From assembly GCA_902773635.1 (NCBI GenBank), contig CACYFH010000021.1, forward strand, positions 1 through 40,347: a stretch of 40,347 nucleotides of DNA. The letters are read 5' to 3'. The notes under the pieces were generated by a model. The model searched no databases. It was not told the origin of the DNA and saw only the letters and a program-made list of their open reading frames with translations. Of this stretch, positions 9,083 through 17,432 are shown piece by piece. A program made the translations under genes and the position numbers. Numbering within the stretch: the first letter of the stretch is position 1; each line of letters opens with the position of its first letter. This DNA comes from an uncultured Ruminococcus sp. (GTDB taxonomy: Bacteria; Bacillota; Clostridia; Oscillospirales; Acutalibacteraceae).

Positions 9083-9110
9083 TTGCAATTATTTTTTTAT
9101 ATGTTATAAT
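9083..9110 (+). promoter_or_regulatory. Predicted sigma-A promoter of rnhA
   Basis: TTGCAA (9083-9088), 16-base AT-rich spacer, perfect TATAAT (9105-9110). Start would be near 9117, leaving a 60-base leader containing a small ACCTA/TAGGT hairpin before the AAAAGG ribosome site. Confidence 0.75.
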
Positions 9111-9178
9111 AGCATACGGATATTACATACCTAGTAGATAGGTTGTAACCGAAAATGTGCACATAAAAGGAAAATCCC

Positions 9179-9613
9179 ATGAAAACAGTCGATATTTTTA
9201 CCGACGGCGCCTGCTCAGGCAATCCCGGTCCCGGCGGCTGGGGCGCGATCCTGCGTTACAACGGCCATGAGAAGGAGCTGTCCGGCGGCGAGCGCCAAAC
9301 CACCAACAACCGCATGGAGCTGATGGCGGTGATCGAGGCGCTGAGCATCCTCAAGGAACCGTGCCGCGTCAATCTTTACTCCGACAGCCAGTACGTCTGC
9401 AACGCCTTGAAGCTCGGTTGGGCAAGAAAATGGAAGGCGAACGGATGGATGCGGAACAAAAAAGAAAAAGCCCTCAACCCGGAGCTTTGGGACAGGCTGC
9501 TGACCCTCTGCGACAAGCACGAGGTAGAGCCGATCTGGGTCAAGGGTCACGCAGGCCACCCGGAGAACGAGCGCTGTGACCAGCTCGCCGTCGCCGAGAG
9601 CAGGAAGTTCTGA
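9179..9613 (+). CDS. rnhA: Ribonuclease HI
   Basis: Cleaves the RNA strand of RNA-DNA hybrids (R-loops, primers). The 144 residues show the four catalytic acidic residues of type 1 RNase H: D9 in [16 protein letters not shown]47 in NNRMELMA, D69 in YSDSQYV and D134 in ERCDQLA, plus the His of VKGHAGH (124). The basic handle ([16 protein letters not shown]) is kept, as in the E. coli enzyme. ATG is preceded by AAAAGG. It is followed by a 208-bp repeat element before iscS, so the two are probably separate units. Confidence 0.96.
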   Translation: MKTVDIFTDGACSGNPGPGGWGAILRYNGHEKELSGGERQTTNNRMELMAVIEALSILKEPCRVNLYSDSQYVCNALKLGWARKWKANGWMRNKKEKALNPELWDRLLTLCDKHEVEPIWVKGHAGHPENERCDQLAVAESRKF

Positions 9614-9639
9614 CAGCCTCCCTTGCTTGAGGCGCTAAG

Positions 9640-9847
9640 CCTTCCCCTTGAGGTGCTCCCCGTTGGGGAGACGTCGCGAAGCGACAGAGGGGGAGCCGTC
9701 TCCGGCGAGGAAAAGGTGGGCAATTCGCTTGCGAATTGGTCGGATGAGGTGGAAACCTATCTGACAAATTAATAAACGGGATGGAGCGGAAACGCTTCCA
9801 CCTCATCCGTCATCCTTGCGGATGACACTTTCCCCTCAAGGGGAAGG
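9640..9847. repeat. 208-bp MITE-like element of hairpin modules
   Basis: Terminal inverted repeats CCTTCCCCTTGAGG (9640-9653) and its exact complement (9834-9847) bound the element. Inside are successive hairpins: CTCCCC/GGGGAG, GTCGC/GCGAC, AATTCGC/GCGAATT, and near the right end TCATCC/GGATGA. The sequence CGGATGAGGTGG occurs once on each strand. No transposase is encoded. It sits directly upstream of the iscS ribosome site and keeps the iscS frame open, which could mislead start calling. Confidence 0.8.
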
Positions 9848-9866
9848 CATTCTAGGAGGAATCCAT

Positions 9867-11057
9867 ATGATGAAAATATATGCGGATAATGCCGCTACCA
9901 CCGCGCTTTCACCCGCGGTGCTGGAGGAAATGATGCCGTACCTGACGACGGTCTACGGCAACCCCTCCAGTCTCTATGAGACGGGCGCGATCGCGAAGGA
10001 AGCGGTCGAGACAGCCCGCGCGAAGATCGCCGCCCTGATCGGCGCGAAGAACGCGAGCGAGGTCTACTTCACCTCCGGCGGTTCGGAGAGCGACAACTGG
10101 GCGATCAAGGGCGTCGCCCGCGCCTTGAAAAAGCGCGGCAAGACCCACATCATCACCTCAAAATTCGAGCACCACGCGGTGCTCCACACCGTCCACGCGC
10201 TGAAAAAAGAGGGCTTCACAGTCACCTATGTGGATGTTTACGAGAACGGTATCGTCCACCCGGAGGATATCGAGAAGGCGATCACCGACGAGACAGCCCT
10301 CGTCAGCATCATGTACGCGAACAACGAGATCGGCACCGTCCAGCCGATCGCCGAGATCGGCAAAATCTGCCGTGCGCGCGGCGTGCTCTTCCACACCGAC
10401 GCGGTGCAGGCGATGGGCAACGTCCCGATCAACGTGGAGGAGCAGAACATCGACCTGCTCAGTATGACGGCGCACAAGCTCCACGGTCCGAAGGGCTGCG
10501 GCGCGCTGTACATCCGCAAGGGCGTCCGTCCCGCCGTGCTGATCGACGGCGGCGCTCAGGAGCGCGGCATGCGTGCGGGCACGGAGAACGTCGCGGGCAT
10601 CGTGGGCTTTGCGAAGGCGCTGGAGCTTGCGATCGAGGGCATGCCCTACCGCACCGAGCACGTCACGAAGATGCGAAACCGCCTGATCGATCAGCTCCTC
10701 ACCATCGAGCGCTCACGGCTCAACGGCGACCGCGAGCGCCGTCTGCCCGGCAACCTGAACATGTGCTTTGAGGGCATCGAGGGCGAGAGCCTTCTGCTCA
10801 TGCTCGACATGAACGGCATCAGCTCGTCCTCGGGCTCGGCGTGTACATCTGGCAGCCTTGACCCGAGCCACGTTCTGCTGGCGATCGGTCTGCCGCATGA
10901 GATCGCCCACGGCAGCATGCGCCTCTCCTTCTCCGACGACATCACTGAGGAGGAGATCGACTACATTGCCGAGAAGGTCAAGTATGTGGTGGATTATCTG
11001 AGGAATATGAGCCCCCTGTGGGAGCACATCAAGGAACAAGAGAAGGAGGGTCAGTAA
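9867..11057 (+). CDS. iscS: Cysteine desulfurase IscS/NifS
   Basis: PLP enzyme that takes sulfur from L-cysteine as a persulfide and hands it to the scaffold protein. Starting at ATG 9867 the protein has 396 residues. YADNAATT opens the fold, H102/H103 lie in KFEHHAV, the PLP lysine is K204 in [10 protein letters not shown], and the mobile-loop catalytic cysteine is C326 in [10 protein letters not shown]. The start is set by AGGAGG at 9854-9859, 7 bases upstream; the frame stays open further upstream only because it runs into the repeat element. The TAA stop is directly followed by the ATG of iscU. No iscR, hscAB or ferredoxin gene is adjacent, as is common in Clostridia. Confidence 0.95.
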   Translation: MMKIYADNAATTALSPAVLEEMMPYLTTVYGNPSSLYETGAIAKEAVETARAKIAALIGAKNASEVYFTSGGSESDNWAIKGVARALKKRGKTHIITSKFEHHAVLHTVHALKKEGFTVTYVDVYENGIVHPEDIEKAITDETALVSIMYANNEIGTVQPIAEIGKICRARGVLFHTDAVQAMGNVPINVEEQNIDLLSMTAHKLHGPKGCGALYIRKGVRPAVLIDGGAQERGMRAGTENVAGIVGFAKALELAIEGMPYRTEHVTKMRNRLIDQLLTIERSRLNGDRERRLPGNLNMCFEGIEGESLLLMLDMNGISSSSGSACTSGSLDPSHVLLAIGLPHEIAHGSMRLSFSDDITEEEIDYIAEKVKYVVDYLRNMSPLWEHIKEQEKEGQ

Positions 11058-11495
11058 ATGGCATACAGCGAAAAAGTAATGGATCATTTCGCGCACCCGC
11101 GCAACGTCGGTGAGATCCCCGACGCGGACGGCGTCGGCGAGGTCGGCAACTCCCGTTGCGGCGATATCATGAAGATGTATCTGAAAATCGACGGCGATAC
11201 GATCACCGACGTGAAGTTCAAGACCTTCGGCTGCGGCGCGGCGATCGCGACCAGCTCCATGGCGACCGAGTTGGTCAAGGGCAAGAGCATCGAGAACGCC
11301 TTACAGCTCACCAATAAAGCGGTCATGGAGGCGCTGGACGGTCTCCCGCCCGTGAAGGTGCACTGCTCCGTCCTCGCGGAGGAAGCGATCAAGGCGGCGC
11401 TCTCGGACTACTATCAGCGCAAGGGCATCGACCCCACCCTGATCATCGGCGCTCCCTCGGGCGAGCACGAAGAACCCGTCTGCGGAGGAGAATAA
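11058..11495 (+). CDS. iscU: Fe-S cluster scaffold IscU/NifU-like
   Basis: Scaffold on which Fe-S clusters are built before delivery to client proteins. The 145 residues keep the three ligand cysteines: C34 in NSRCGD with D36, C59 in FGCGAAIA, and C103 in VHCSVLAEEA. The N-terminus YSEKVMDHFAHPRNVG is typical. There is a short C-terminal tail with a further Cys (EEPVCGGE). The gene starts on the base after the iscS stop, with GGAGG inside the end of iscS, so the pair is one translationally coupled unit ending at the terminator at 11508. Confidence 0.95.
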   Translation: MAYSEKVMDHFAHPRNVGEIPDADGVGEVGNSRCGDIMKMYLKIDGDTITDVKFKTFGCGAAIATSSMATELVKGKSIENALQLTNKAVMEALDGLPPVKVHCSVLAEEAIKAALSDYYQRKGIDPTLIIGAPSGEHEEPVCGGE

Positions 11496-11507
11496 ACCCA
11501 TAAAAGT

Positions 11508-11539
11508 AACCGCACAGCCGAAAAGCTGTGCGGTTTTTT
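11508..11539 (+). terminator. Intrinsic terminator after iscU
   Basis: An 11-bp stem aaccgcacagc/gctgtgcggtt (11508-11518 with 11525-11535), loop cgaaaa, then a run of T to 11539. It ends the iscSU transcript just before the convergent HAD gene. Confidence 0.9.
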
Positions 11540-11546
11540 CGTTATA

Positions 11547-12239
11547 TCATTCAAACAAAATATCCCAGAATTCGTCGTAGGTCGCGATCTCGTAGTCGCA
11601 GAGGTCGCTGTGGGACGGCTCCTCGCCGTTGAGGTAATGACAGGTGGTCAGCCCCGCGTTCCTGCCGCCGAGCATATCGGAGGTCAGGCTGTCGCCCAGC
11701 ATGATCACGCGGGAGGTGTCCGTCAGCCCGAGGTCGCGGAAGATGTACTCGAAGAACGCCTTCTCGGGCTTGCTCGCGCCGATCTGCTCGGAGATGTACA
11801 TGCCGTCCACATACGGACGGATGGCGCAGCGGCTGAATCGCCCGGTCTGGGGGACGGTCAAGCCGTTGGTCGCAAGATAGATCCGACAATGCTCCCGGAG
11901 CTTCTGCACGAACTCCAACGCGCCGTCCAGAAGGAAGGACTGGTGGGAGAGATTGAGCTCGTAATTTTCGTTTACAGAATAATAATCGGCCTCAGGAGCG
12001 CCGAGAGCTTCAAACAAGCGCTGAAAGCGCGTGGGCTTCAAGTCCTCGCGGCTCAGCTCCCCTCTCTCCAGCGCCTTCCAACAGCCGAGGTTGATCGCGC
12101 TGTAGAGGGCGACGGTCTCGTCCGTCGGGTCAACACCGAAATGCCGCAGGGTCTCGCTGACGGCGGCCTTCTCCGACCGTTTGAAGTCAAAGACCGTCTC
12201 GTCCGCATCCAGGAGGACGATATCGAAGCGCTTAGACAA
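11547..12239 (-). CDS. HAD-superfamily hydrolase, YjjG-type nucleotidase
   Basis: Predicted phosphatase of the YjjG/YfnB group, which dephosphorylates pyrimidine nucleotides including non-canonical ones. The 230 residues carry HAD motif I DADETVFDF, motif II in YLATNG, motif III Lys in SKPEKAFFEYIF, and motif IV GDSLTSD, with a helical cap between I and II. I assign a TTG start at 12239: AGGGAGG lies 8 bases upstream, and the codon overlaps the stop of the DUF2344 gene (TTTTGTCTAA). A longer reading from 12320 would run inside that gene and adds non-homologous residues. Substrate is inferred from the family only. Confidence 0.85.
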   Translation of the reverse strand: MSKRFDIVLLDADETVFDFKRSEKAAVSETLRHFGVDPTDETVALYSAINLGCWKALERGELSREDLKPTRFQRLFEALGAPEADYYSVNENYELNLSHQSFLLDGALEFVQKLREHCRIYLATNGLTVPQTGRFSRCAIRPYVDGMYISEQIGASKPEKAFFEYIFRDLGLTDTSRVIMLGDSLTSDMLGGRNAGLTTCHYLNGEEPSHSDLCDYEIATYDEFWDILFE

Positions 12240-12897
12240 AATCCGCGCCTCCCTTGACGTAGATGCCGACGCGGGTGATCTCACAGTATAATTCTGTATG
12301 AGAATATTCAGCGAACGCATCCAGCAGGAGATTCGGGTTGATGTTCAAGGTCGATCCCGCGGGCAGGGTCAGGCTCAGGCGCACCCCTTCCCCATCCTGC
12401 GGCTCGCACGCGAGGATATAGGGCTTCAAATCGACCTGCTTCATGCCCTTCTTGGTCTTTTTATCAACGAGGATCTCGGGCAGAGCAAGGAACGCGGAGA
12501 GCTGTTCTTTTAATTCTTCTTCGGAAATTTCTCCATTGTTGAGCGGCTCGATCTTCACTTCATACTTTGCCGATTCGATGTCGGCGGGCTTGTGCACCGC
12601 TTCGCGACAGCTCAGGACGCGGATGCCCTCGGGCAGGCAGGCGTTGAGCCTTTCCGGAATTGCGGCGAGGTCCTCCTCGTCGTTCAGCACGCGGAAATCC
12701 ATGCTCTCGCAGGTAGAGGAAAAGCCCAGCGAGAGCGGGAGCGCGAAGGTGATATAGGGGTGGCGGTTGAAGCCCTCGGTGTGCCAGATATCCAGACGGC
12801 TCTTGGTGATCGCGCGGAGCATCACGCGGTTGGTGTCAAGGTGGGAGATGTACTTGCACGGCCCGTTCTTCTCATAGATCACTCTGACGTTTTTCAT
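12232..12897 (-). CDS. DUF2344 (TIGR03936) radical-SAM-linked protein
   Basis: A 221-residue protein of unknown function that nearly always accompanies or is fused to a TIGR03960 radical SAM protein. The family opening is clear: RVIYEKNGPCKYISHLDTNR, then EGFNRHPYITFALPLSLGFSS. It overlaps the radical SAM gene by 26 bases and the HAD gene by 8, so the three are surely co-transcribed. The separate, unfused state is one of the two common forms. Nothing in the sequence indicates a catalytic centre; a substrate- or tRNA-binding role has been guessed for the family but is not shown here. Confidence 0.88.
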   Translation of the reverse strand: MKNVRVIYEKNGPCKYISHLDTNRVMLRAITKSRLDIWHTEGFNRHPYITFALPLSLGFSSTCESMDFRVLNDEEDLAAIPERLNACLPEGIRVLSCREAVHKPADIESAKYEVKIEPLNNGEISEEELKEQLSAFLALPEILVDKKTKKGMKQVDLKPYILACEPQDGEGVRLSLTLPAGSTLNINPNLLLDAFAEYSHTELYCEITRVGIYVKGGADFV

Positions 12898-14728
12898 AGC
12901 ACACCCCTCCTTTGTATTTCAATGCGCCGCAGTTCATACACTTTTCGCGGCAGTTGGGCGACGCCTCGCTGTTGTAGGCGCGCTCACATTCTTTTTTCAG
13001 GAAAGCCTTGGTCACGCCGTAATCGAGGTGATCCCACGGCAGGATCTCGTCGAAGGAGCGGCGGCGGTTGGCGTAGAAGGCGGGGTCGATCCCACAATAA
13101 TCGAACACCTCCAGCCACTTCTCCAGAGAGAAGCAGTCGCTCCAGCCGTCGAAGCGCATGCCGCGTCGGTGGGCTTCCAGAAGCACGGCGTTGAGCCTGC
13201 GGTCTCCGCGGGCGAAAACCGCTTCTAAGAACGAGGTGTCGGAAGCGTGGTAATTATAGGTGATCTTTCTGGTGGTGATGGAATTCTTGATGTGCTGCTG
13301 CTTCTCGCGGAGCTCGTCCATCGTGTCCTGCGGCTCCCACTGGAAGGGCGTGAAGGGCTTCGGGACAAAGGAGGACGCCGAGACAGTGACGCGCGGGGAC
13401 TTGCCCTTGGGTCGGTTCTCGGTCTGATAGAAGCAGTCGACAACCTTTCTGCCCAGCTCTGCGATCGCGGCGACGTCGTCCATCGTCTCCGTGGGCAAGC
13501 CGATCATGAAATAGAGCTTCACGGTCGTGTAGCCGCCCTCAAAGGCGATGCGGCAGGTATTCATCAGCTCGTCCTCAAAGACGTTCTTGTTGATGGCGTT
13601 GCGAAGGCGCTGTGACCCCGCCTCGGGCGCGAAGGTCAAGCCGCTCTTGCGGACGGTCTTGATCTCGTCGAGGATATCGTCGGTGAAGCCGTCGACACGC
13701 AAAGACGGCAGAGAAAGGCTCACGTTCTCAGGCTTCGCCCATGAATTCAGCTCGCGCAGAAGGGGCACGACCTGCGTGTAGTCGCTCGAGCTCAGCGAGG
13801 AGAGCGAGACCTCGTCGTAGCCTGTGTTCTGACAGAGCGCGTGGCACTGGCGGCTGATGCACTCGACACTTTTCTCGCGCACGGGTCGGTAGAGAAAGCC
13901 CGCCTGACAGAAGCGGCAGCCGCGGATACAGCCGCGGAAGATCTCCTCCACCGCGCGGTCATGGACGATCTCGATATTCGGGACGACGAAATTGTCGGGG
14001 TAATAGCTCTCGTCCATGTTCATCATAACGCGCTTCTCGATCACCGCAGGCGCGCCGTCCTTGGGCGTCACGGCGCTGATGGTGCCGTCCTCATGATAGG
14101 TCACGTCGTAGAGAGCGGGGACGTAGACGCCCTTGATCTGAGACGCAAGGCGCAGGAACTCGTCCTTGCTCCTGCCGTCCTTCTTGCAGGCGCGGTACAG
14201 CTCGATGACCTCAAGGTCGACCTCCTCGCCGTCGCCGAGGAAGAAGATATCCACAAAATCGGTGATCGGCTCGGGGTTGCAGGCGCACGGACCGCCCGCC
14301 ACGACGATGTGGTCGAGCTCCTTCCTGTCCTTCGCAAGAACAGGGATGCCGCCTAAGCTGAGCATGTTGAGAATATTGGTGTAGCTCAGCTCATACTGGA
14401 GCGTGAAGCCGATGAAGTCGAAATCCGTCAGCGGGTCGCCCGATTCCAGCGCGTAGAGCGGGATATCATGGGCGCGCATCTCGGCTTCCATGTCGATCCA
14501 CGGCGCGAACACGCGCTCACACCAGATATAGGGCTTCTCGTTGAAAAGGCTGTAGAGGATCTTGATGCCCAGATGGGACATGCCGATCTCATAGGTATCG
14601 GGGAAGCAGAACGCGAAGCGCACGTCGACCGCACGCTTGTCCTTGACGACGGCGTTCAGCTCTCCGCCGACGTACCGTCCGGGCTTCTGCACCTTCAAAA
14701 GCAGTTTTTCGATTTCCTTGGGATACAT
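12872..14728 (-). CDS. TIGR03960-family radical SAM protein with B12-binding-like N-terminus
   Basis: A 618-residue radical SAM protein. The N-terminal 180 residues resemble a cobalamin-binding domain (FAFCFPDTYEIGMSHLGIKILY, DFIGFTLQYELSYTNILNML, VAGGPCACNPEP). The radical SAM core begins near 255 with the cluster motif C-x3-C-x2-C in RGCIRGCRFCQAGFLYRP. Other visible elements are TFAPEAGSQRLRNAINK and VKLYFMIGLPTET. The C-terminal tail has another Cys cluster (CREKCMNCGALKYKGGVCYEKR), which may hold metal. The reaction is unknown. In many bacteria the pair sits near rng and rplU-rpmA; that context is missing here. ATG 14728 is preceded by AGGAGA. Confidence 0.9.
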   Translation of the reverse strand: MYPKEIEKLLLKVQKPGRYVGGELNAVVKDKRAVDVRFAFCFPDTYEIGMSHLGIKILYSLFNEKPYIWCERVFAPWIDMEAEMRAHDIPLYALESGDPLTDFDFIGFTLQYELSYTNILNMLSLGGIPVLAKDRKELDHIVVAGGPCACNPEPITDFVDIFFLGDGEEVDLEVIELYRACKKDGRSKDEFLRLASQIKGVYVPALYDVTYHEDGTISAVTPKDGAPAVIEKRVMMNMDESYYPDNFVVPNIEIVHDRAVEEIFRGCIRGCRFCQAGFLYRPVREKSVECISRQCHALCQNTGYDEVSLSSLSSSDYTQVVPLLRELNSWAKPENVSLSLPSLRVDGFTDDILDEIKTVRKSGLTFAPEAGSQRLRNAINKNVFEDELMNTCRIAFEGGYTTVKLYFMIGLPTETMDDVAAIAELGRKVVDCFYQTENRPKGKSPRVTVSASSFVPKPFTPFQWEPQDTMDELREKQQHIKNSITTRKITYNYHASDTSFLEAVFARGDRRLNAVLLEAHRRGMRFDGWSDCFSLEKWLEVFDYCGIDPAFYANRRRSFDEILPWDHLDYGVTKAFLKKECERAYNSEASPNCREKCMNCGALKYKGGVCYEKRQSDL

Positions 14729-15037
14729 AGCTTTCTCCTATTTTTCAGGTTTATATCATCGCAAAGCGCGAAGGTTTCTCATGTTTTCAATAAAGAAGCA
14801 GTCTTTAAGGCTCCCTTTGGTAAAGGGAGCTGTCGCCGTTAAGGCGACTGAGGGATTGCATGAATTGTTTGAGGCGGACACGCGTGCCCGCCGAGTATCT
14901 CAATATAATATGTTAGCGGTTTTTGCATTGTTTTCTATAAGGTGGTTGCTTCGCAACATTGATACAATCCCTCCGAGTCGGAACAAGTTCCGACCCACCT
15001 CCCTTTACCAAAGGGAGGCTTATAAACGCTTCTGCTC
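14729..15037. repeat. Gap holding a 215-bp inverted-repeat element (14807-15021)
   Basis: Terminal repeats CTCCCTTTGGTAAAGGGAG (14811-14829) and its complement (14999-15017), extended to AAGGCTCCC/GGGAGGCTT, bound the element at 14807-15021. Each end is itself a hairpin, followed inward by a second hairpin (GTCGCC/GGCGAC at 14832-14848; GTCGGAACAAGTTCCGAC at 14977-14994) and then GAGGGATTG on the outward-reading strand. No coding potential or transposase is visible. 14729-14806 holds only the leader of the radical SAM gene. Confidence 0.8.
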
Positions 15038-15607
15038 CTATTTTTTCAAGAGTAAAACGGTCAGCAGGTACAGGGATATTGCTAATAAAGAATAATTGTA
15101 CCCGCTGTTCAACAACAGATAAACGCCTGCTGTCAAAAGCGGCAGCAGGAACAGAAAGGTCGTCAGCTTTAAAACGATGCTGACGGTTCTCGAATTATAT
15201 TTCTTTAAAAGAATGATTTCTAACAAATGCCCACCGTCGAGGCTCAGCGCCGGCAGGAGATTGAACACCCCGAGCGCCAGATGCGGCAGGCTCAGCTTGC
15301 GGCTGAACGGATACAGTGCCGCAAAGCACAGAAGATTGACCGCGGGTCCTCCCAGCGTGATCAGAATATCGTCGCGCCGGGTCGCGGGTTCGTCCGCCTC
15401 GATCAGCATATCGAACAGGCGCAGCCGGAACGCCCTGACCCGCACATGCAGCAGGCGCATCATCAGCAGATGCCCCAGCTCATGGAGCACCGCCGCAAGA
15501 AAACAGCACACGACGCGGTTGCTGCGGTCGAGCAGGAGCACGGCGGTCATCGCCGCCACGACCTCATAGCCGACGGTAAGCTCCGTCTCAGCGAGTTTCA
15601 GCTTCAT
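15038..15607 (-). CDS. M50-family membrane metalloprotease (site-2 protease type, SpoIVFB-like)
   Basis: Predicted intramembrane zinc protease. The 189 residues contain zinc motif HELGH (about 43-47) within a membrane helix (VVCCFLAAVLHELGHLLMM), the conserved GGPAVNLL block, and the third ligand in NLLPALSLDGGHLLE. Three or four further hydrophobic segments follow. It lacks the CBS domain of SpoIVFB (about 290 residues), so it is a minimal S2P. The start overlaps the preceding small membrane protein by 20 bases, suggesting a protease-partner pair. Candidate substrates would be a membrane-tethered sigma or anti-sigma factor; none is visible here. Confidence 0.82.
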   Translation of the reverse strand: MKLKLAETELTVGYEVVAAMTAVLLLDRSNRVVCCFLAAVLHELGHLLMMRLLHVRVRAFRLRLFDMLIEADEPATRRDDILITLGGPAVNLLCFAALYPFSRKLSLPHLALGVFNLLPALSLDGGHLLEIILLKKYNSRTVSIVLKLTTFLFLLPLLTAGVYLLLNSGYNYSLLAISLYLLTVLLLKK

Positions 15608-15944
15608 CGGCAGACGCCTTCGTCAGATTCCCGAACAGCCCCTCGTCTATCGAGTCGAACACCTGTTGGGAAACGATCGGCTTCCTCAGCTCTGCGCGGT
15701 AGAAGGTCATGAAATCGCGGTAGAGACCGCTGTCCATACTCTTGAGCAGAAAGAGGAACAGCGCGAGCAGGATACAGAGGATCAGTTGCGCCGTGATCAG
15801 GTACGGTCGGCTTTTCTCCGCGTCAGGCGCGGGCGGCTTCTCGTCCAAAGGCGGTTCATCCGACGGCTCAGGCGCGATCTCCACGCGCGCATTCTCGCGC
15901 CAGCCTTCCTCATAAATGATCTCGCTGTGTTGGTTTTCATTCAT
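15588..15944 (-). CDS. Small single-pass membrane protein, partner of the M50 protease
   Basis: Not recognised as a named family. The 118 residues have an acidic, Pro-rich N-terminus (about 1-46), one transmembrane helix (about 48-66, YLITAQLILCILLALFLFL), and a 50-residue tail that should face the outside (DSGLYRDFMTFYRAEL...FDSIDEGLFGNL). This topology matches the front part of SpoIVFA-type proteins, which carry an M23 domain after the helix; here that domain is absent. It overlaps the M50 gene by 20 bases. A regulatory or tethering role for the protease is inference from position and topology. Confidence 0.65.
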   Translation of the reverse strand: MNENQHSEIIYEEGWRENARVEIAPEPSDEPPLDEKPPAPDAEKSRPYLITAQLILCILLALFLFLLKSMDSGLYRDFMTFYRAELRKPIVSQQVFDSIDEGLFGNLTKASADEAETR

Positions 15945-16007
15945 CCTATCACCCCGTACATTCTATGTGCGGAATGTGGGATTCATGAATGAAAGGGCTC
16001 CGAAAAC

Positions 16008-16033
16008 GGGACGTCGGGGGCGACGTCCCCTAC
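16008..16033. repeat. GTAG-family palindrome near the matE end
   Basis: GGGACGTCG and CGACGTCCC flank a four-G loop, followed by CTACA on the right; the left TGTA is not kept. It matches the family at 9000, 29092, 31713 and 39469. It lies just past the stop of the MATE gene; no T tract follows on either strand. Confidence 0.7.
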
Positions 16034-16040
16034 AGAGCGG

Positions 16041-17432
16041 TTAGAGTTTACTCAGTTCGTTGCGGCGGAGCTTGACGAAGTAGTACGCCGCGATGAAGAG
16101 AGAGAGAAGCTCCGCGATCGGGAAGGAGAACCACATCACGGTCATGTTGATCTTGGAGAGGATGAACGCCGCGGGGAGCAGGATGATCAGCTGGCGGGAA
16201 ATGGACATCACCATGCTGTATACACCCTTGCCGACGGCTTGGAAAAGGCTCGAGAACATGATGCCGCAGGCGGCGAACATGAAGGAGATGCTGATGATCC
16301 GCAGCATCGGAACGCCGACCTCTCCGAGCAGGGCGTTCGCCGCGAGATCGGCGGCGGAATCGGACTCAAAGAGTGATAACAGCCAGCCGGGAGCCAGCTC
16401 AAAGAGCAGCGTGCCTGCCGCCATCACACCCGCCGCGATGATCAGACCGAGCCTGAGCGCAGAGTACATCCGCGCCTTGTTCCGCGCGCCGTAGTTGTAG
16501 CCGATGATGGGCATGACGCCCTGGTTCATACCGAACACCGGCATGAACACGAAGCTCTGAAGCTTGAAATAGACGCCGAAGGCGTTGATATACGCGGCGG
16601 CATATTTCGCCGAGATATCCGCCCAGGAGATGATCAGGTTGATGCCGGAGACCATGATAGAGCCGATGCTCTGCATGATGATAGCGGGCAGACCGACCGC
16701 GTAGATATTCTTGACGGTCATCTTCTGCATTTTGAAGCCCTTGAAGGTGATCTTCACGTCGTGCTTTCTCAGGAAGAGGATGAGCAGGATGAACGCCATC
16801 GAGCAGAACTGCGCGAAAACGGTCGCGATCGCCGCGCCGAGCACGCCCAGCTCCGGGAAGGGTCCGACGCCGTAGATCAACAGCGGATCGAGCACAATGT
16901 TGACGACCGCGCCGAACATCTGGCTGAGCATCGGGAAGATCATGTTGCCGGTGGACTGGAGGATCTTCTCGCCCATCGTGGAGACCATCATGCCCAGCGA
17001 CGCGCACAGCACCACCATCAGGTACTGCGTGCCGTAGCCGATGACGGTCGCGTCCTTCGTGAACAGGGAGATGAACGGGCGCGAGAGGGTCAGCCCGATC
17101 ACGAGGAATACCGCCCAGTCGATCGCCGCCAGCGCCAGTCCCGTGGTCGCGGCATTGTTGGCTTCCGCAAAGTTCTTCGCGCCTAATCTGCGGGCGATCA
17201 GGGAGTTCACGCCGATTGCCGTACCCACGGCGACAGAGATCAGGATCATTTGCAAGGGATAAGCGAGAGAGACCGCCTGCAGCGCGTCGGGGTGATAACG
17301 CGCGACGAAGATGCTGTCAACGACATTGTACAGCGCCTGGATCAGCATCGACGCCATCGCCGGCAGAGACATGCTCAACAGCAGGGGGAGCATCGGCTTG
17401 ACGCCCATTTTATTCTCAGTGATTTCAGCCAC
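16041..17432 (-). CDS. MATE-family efflux transporter
   Basis: A 463-residue polytopic membrane protein of the MATE (NorM/DinF) family, which exports drugs or metabolites in exchange for Na+ or H+. Twelve hydrophobic segments can be followed. Family features include LPLLLSMSLPAMASMLIQALYNVVDSIFVAR at the N-terminus, AVSLAYPLQMILISVAVGTAIGVNSLIARRLG, and the repeated half beginning VGLPAIIMQSIGSIMVSGIN, with MPIIGYNYGARNKARM. It overlaps the vanZ-like gene by 8 bases. The substrate cannot be told. Confidence 0.93.
   Translation of the reverse strand: MAEITENKMGVKPMLPLLLSMSLPAMASMLIQALYNVVDSIFVARYHPDALQAVSLAYPLQMILISVAVGTAIGVNSLIARRLGAKNFAEANNAATTGLALAAIDWAVFLVIGLTLSRPFISLFTKDATVIGYGTQYLMVVLCASLGMMVSTMGEKILQSTGNMIFPMLSQMFGAVVNIVLDPLLIYGVGPFPELGVLGAAIATVFAQFCSMAFILLILFLRKHDVKITFKGFKMQKMTVKNIYAVGLPAIIMQSIGSIMVSGINLIISWADISAKYAAAYINAFGVYFKLQSFVFMPVFGMNQGVMPIIGYNYGARNKARMYSALRLGLIIAAGVMAAGTLLFELAPGWLLSLFESDSAADLAANALLGEVGVPMLRIISISFMFAACGIMFSSLFQAVGKGVYSMVMSISRQLIILLPAAFILSKINMTVMWFSFPIAELLSLFIAAYYFVKLRRNELSKL

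Noticed and set aside
14807-15021. Possible insertion sequence
   Set aside because: Terminal inverted repeats are present but only 215 bp and no transposase frame; called a non-autonomous element instead.
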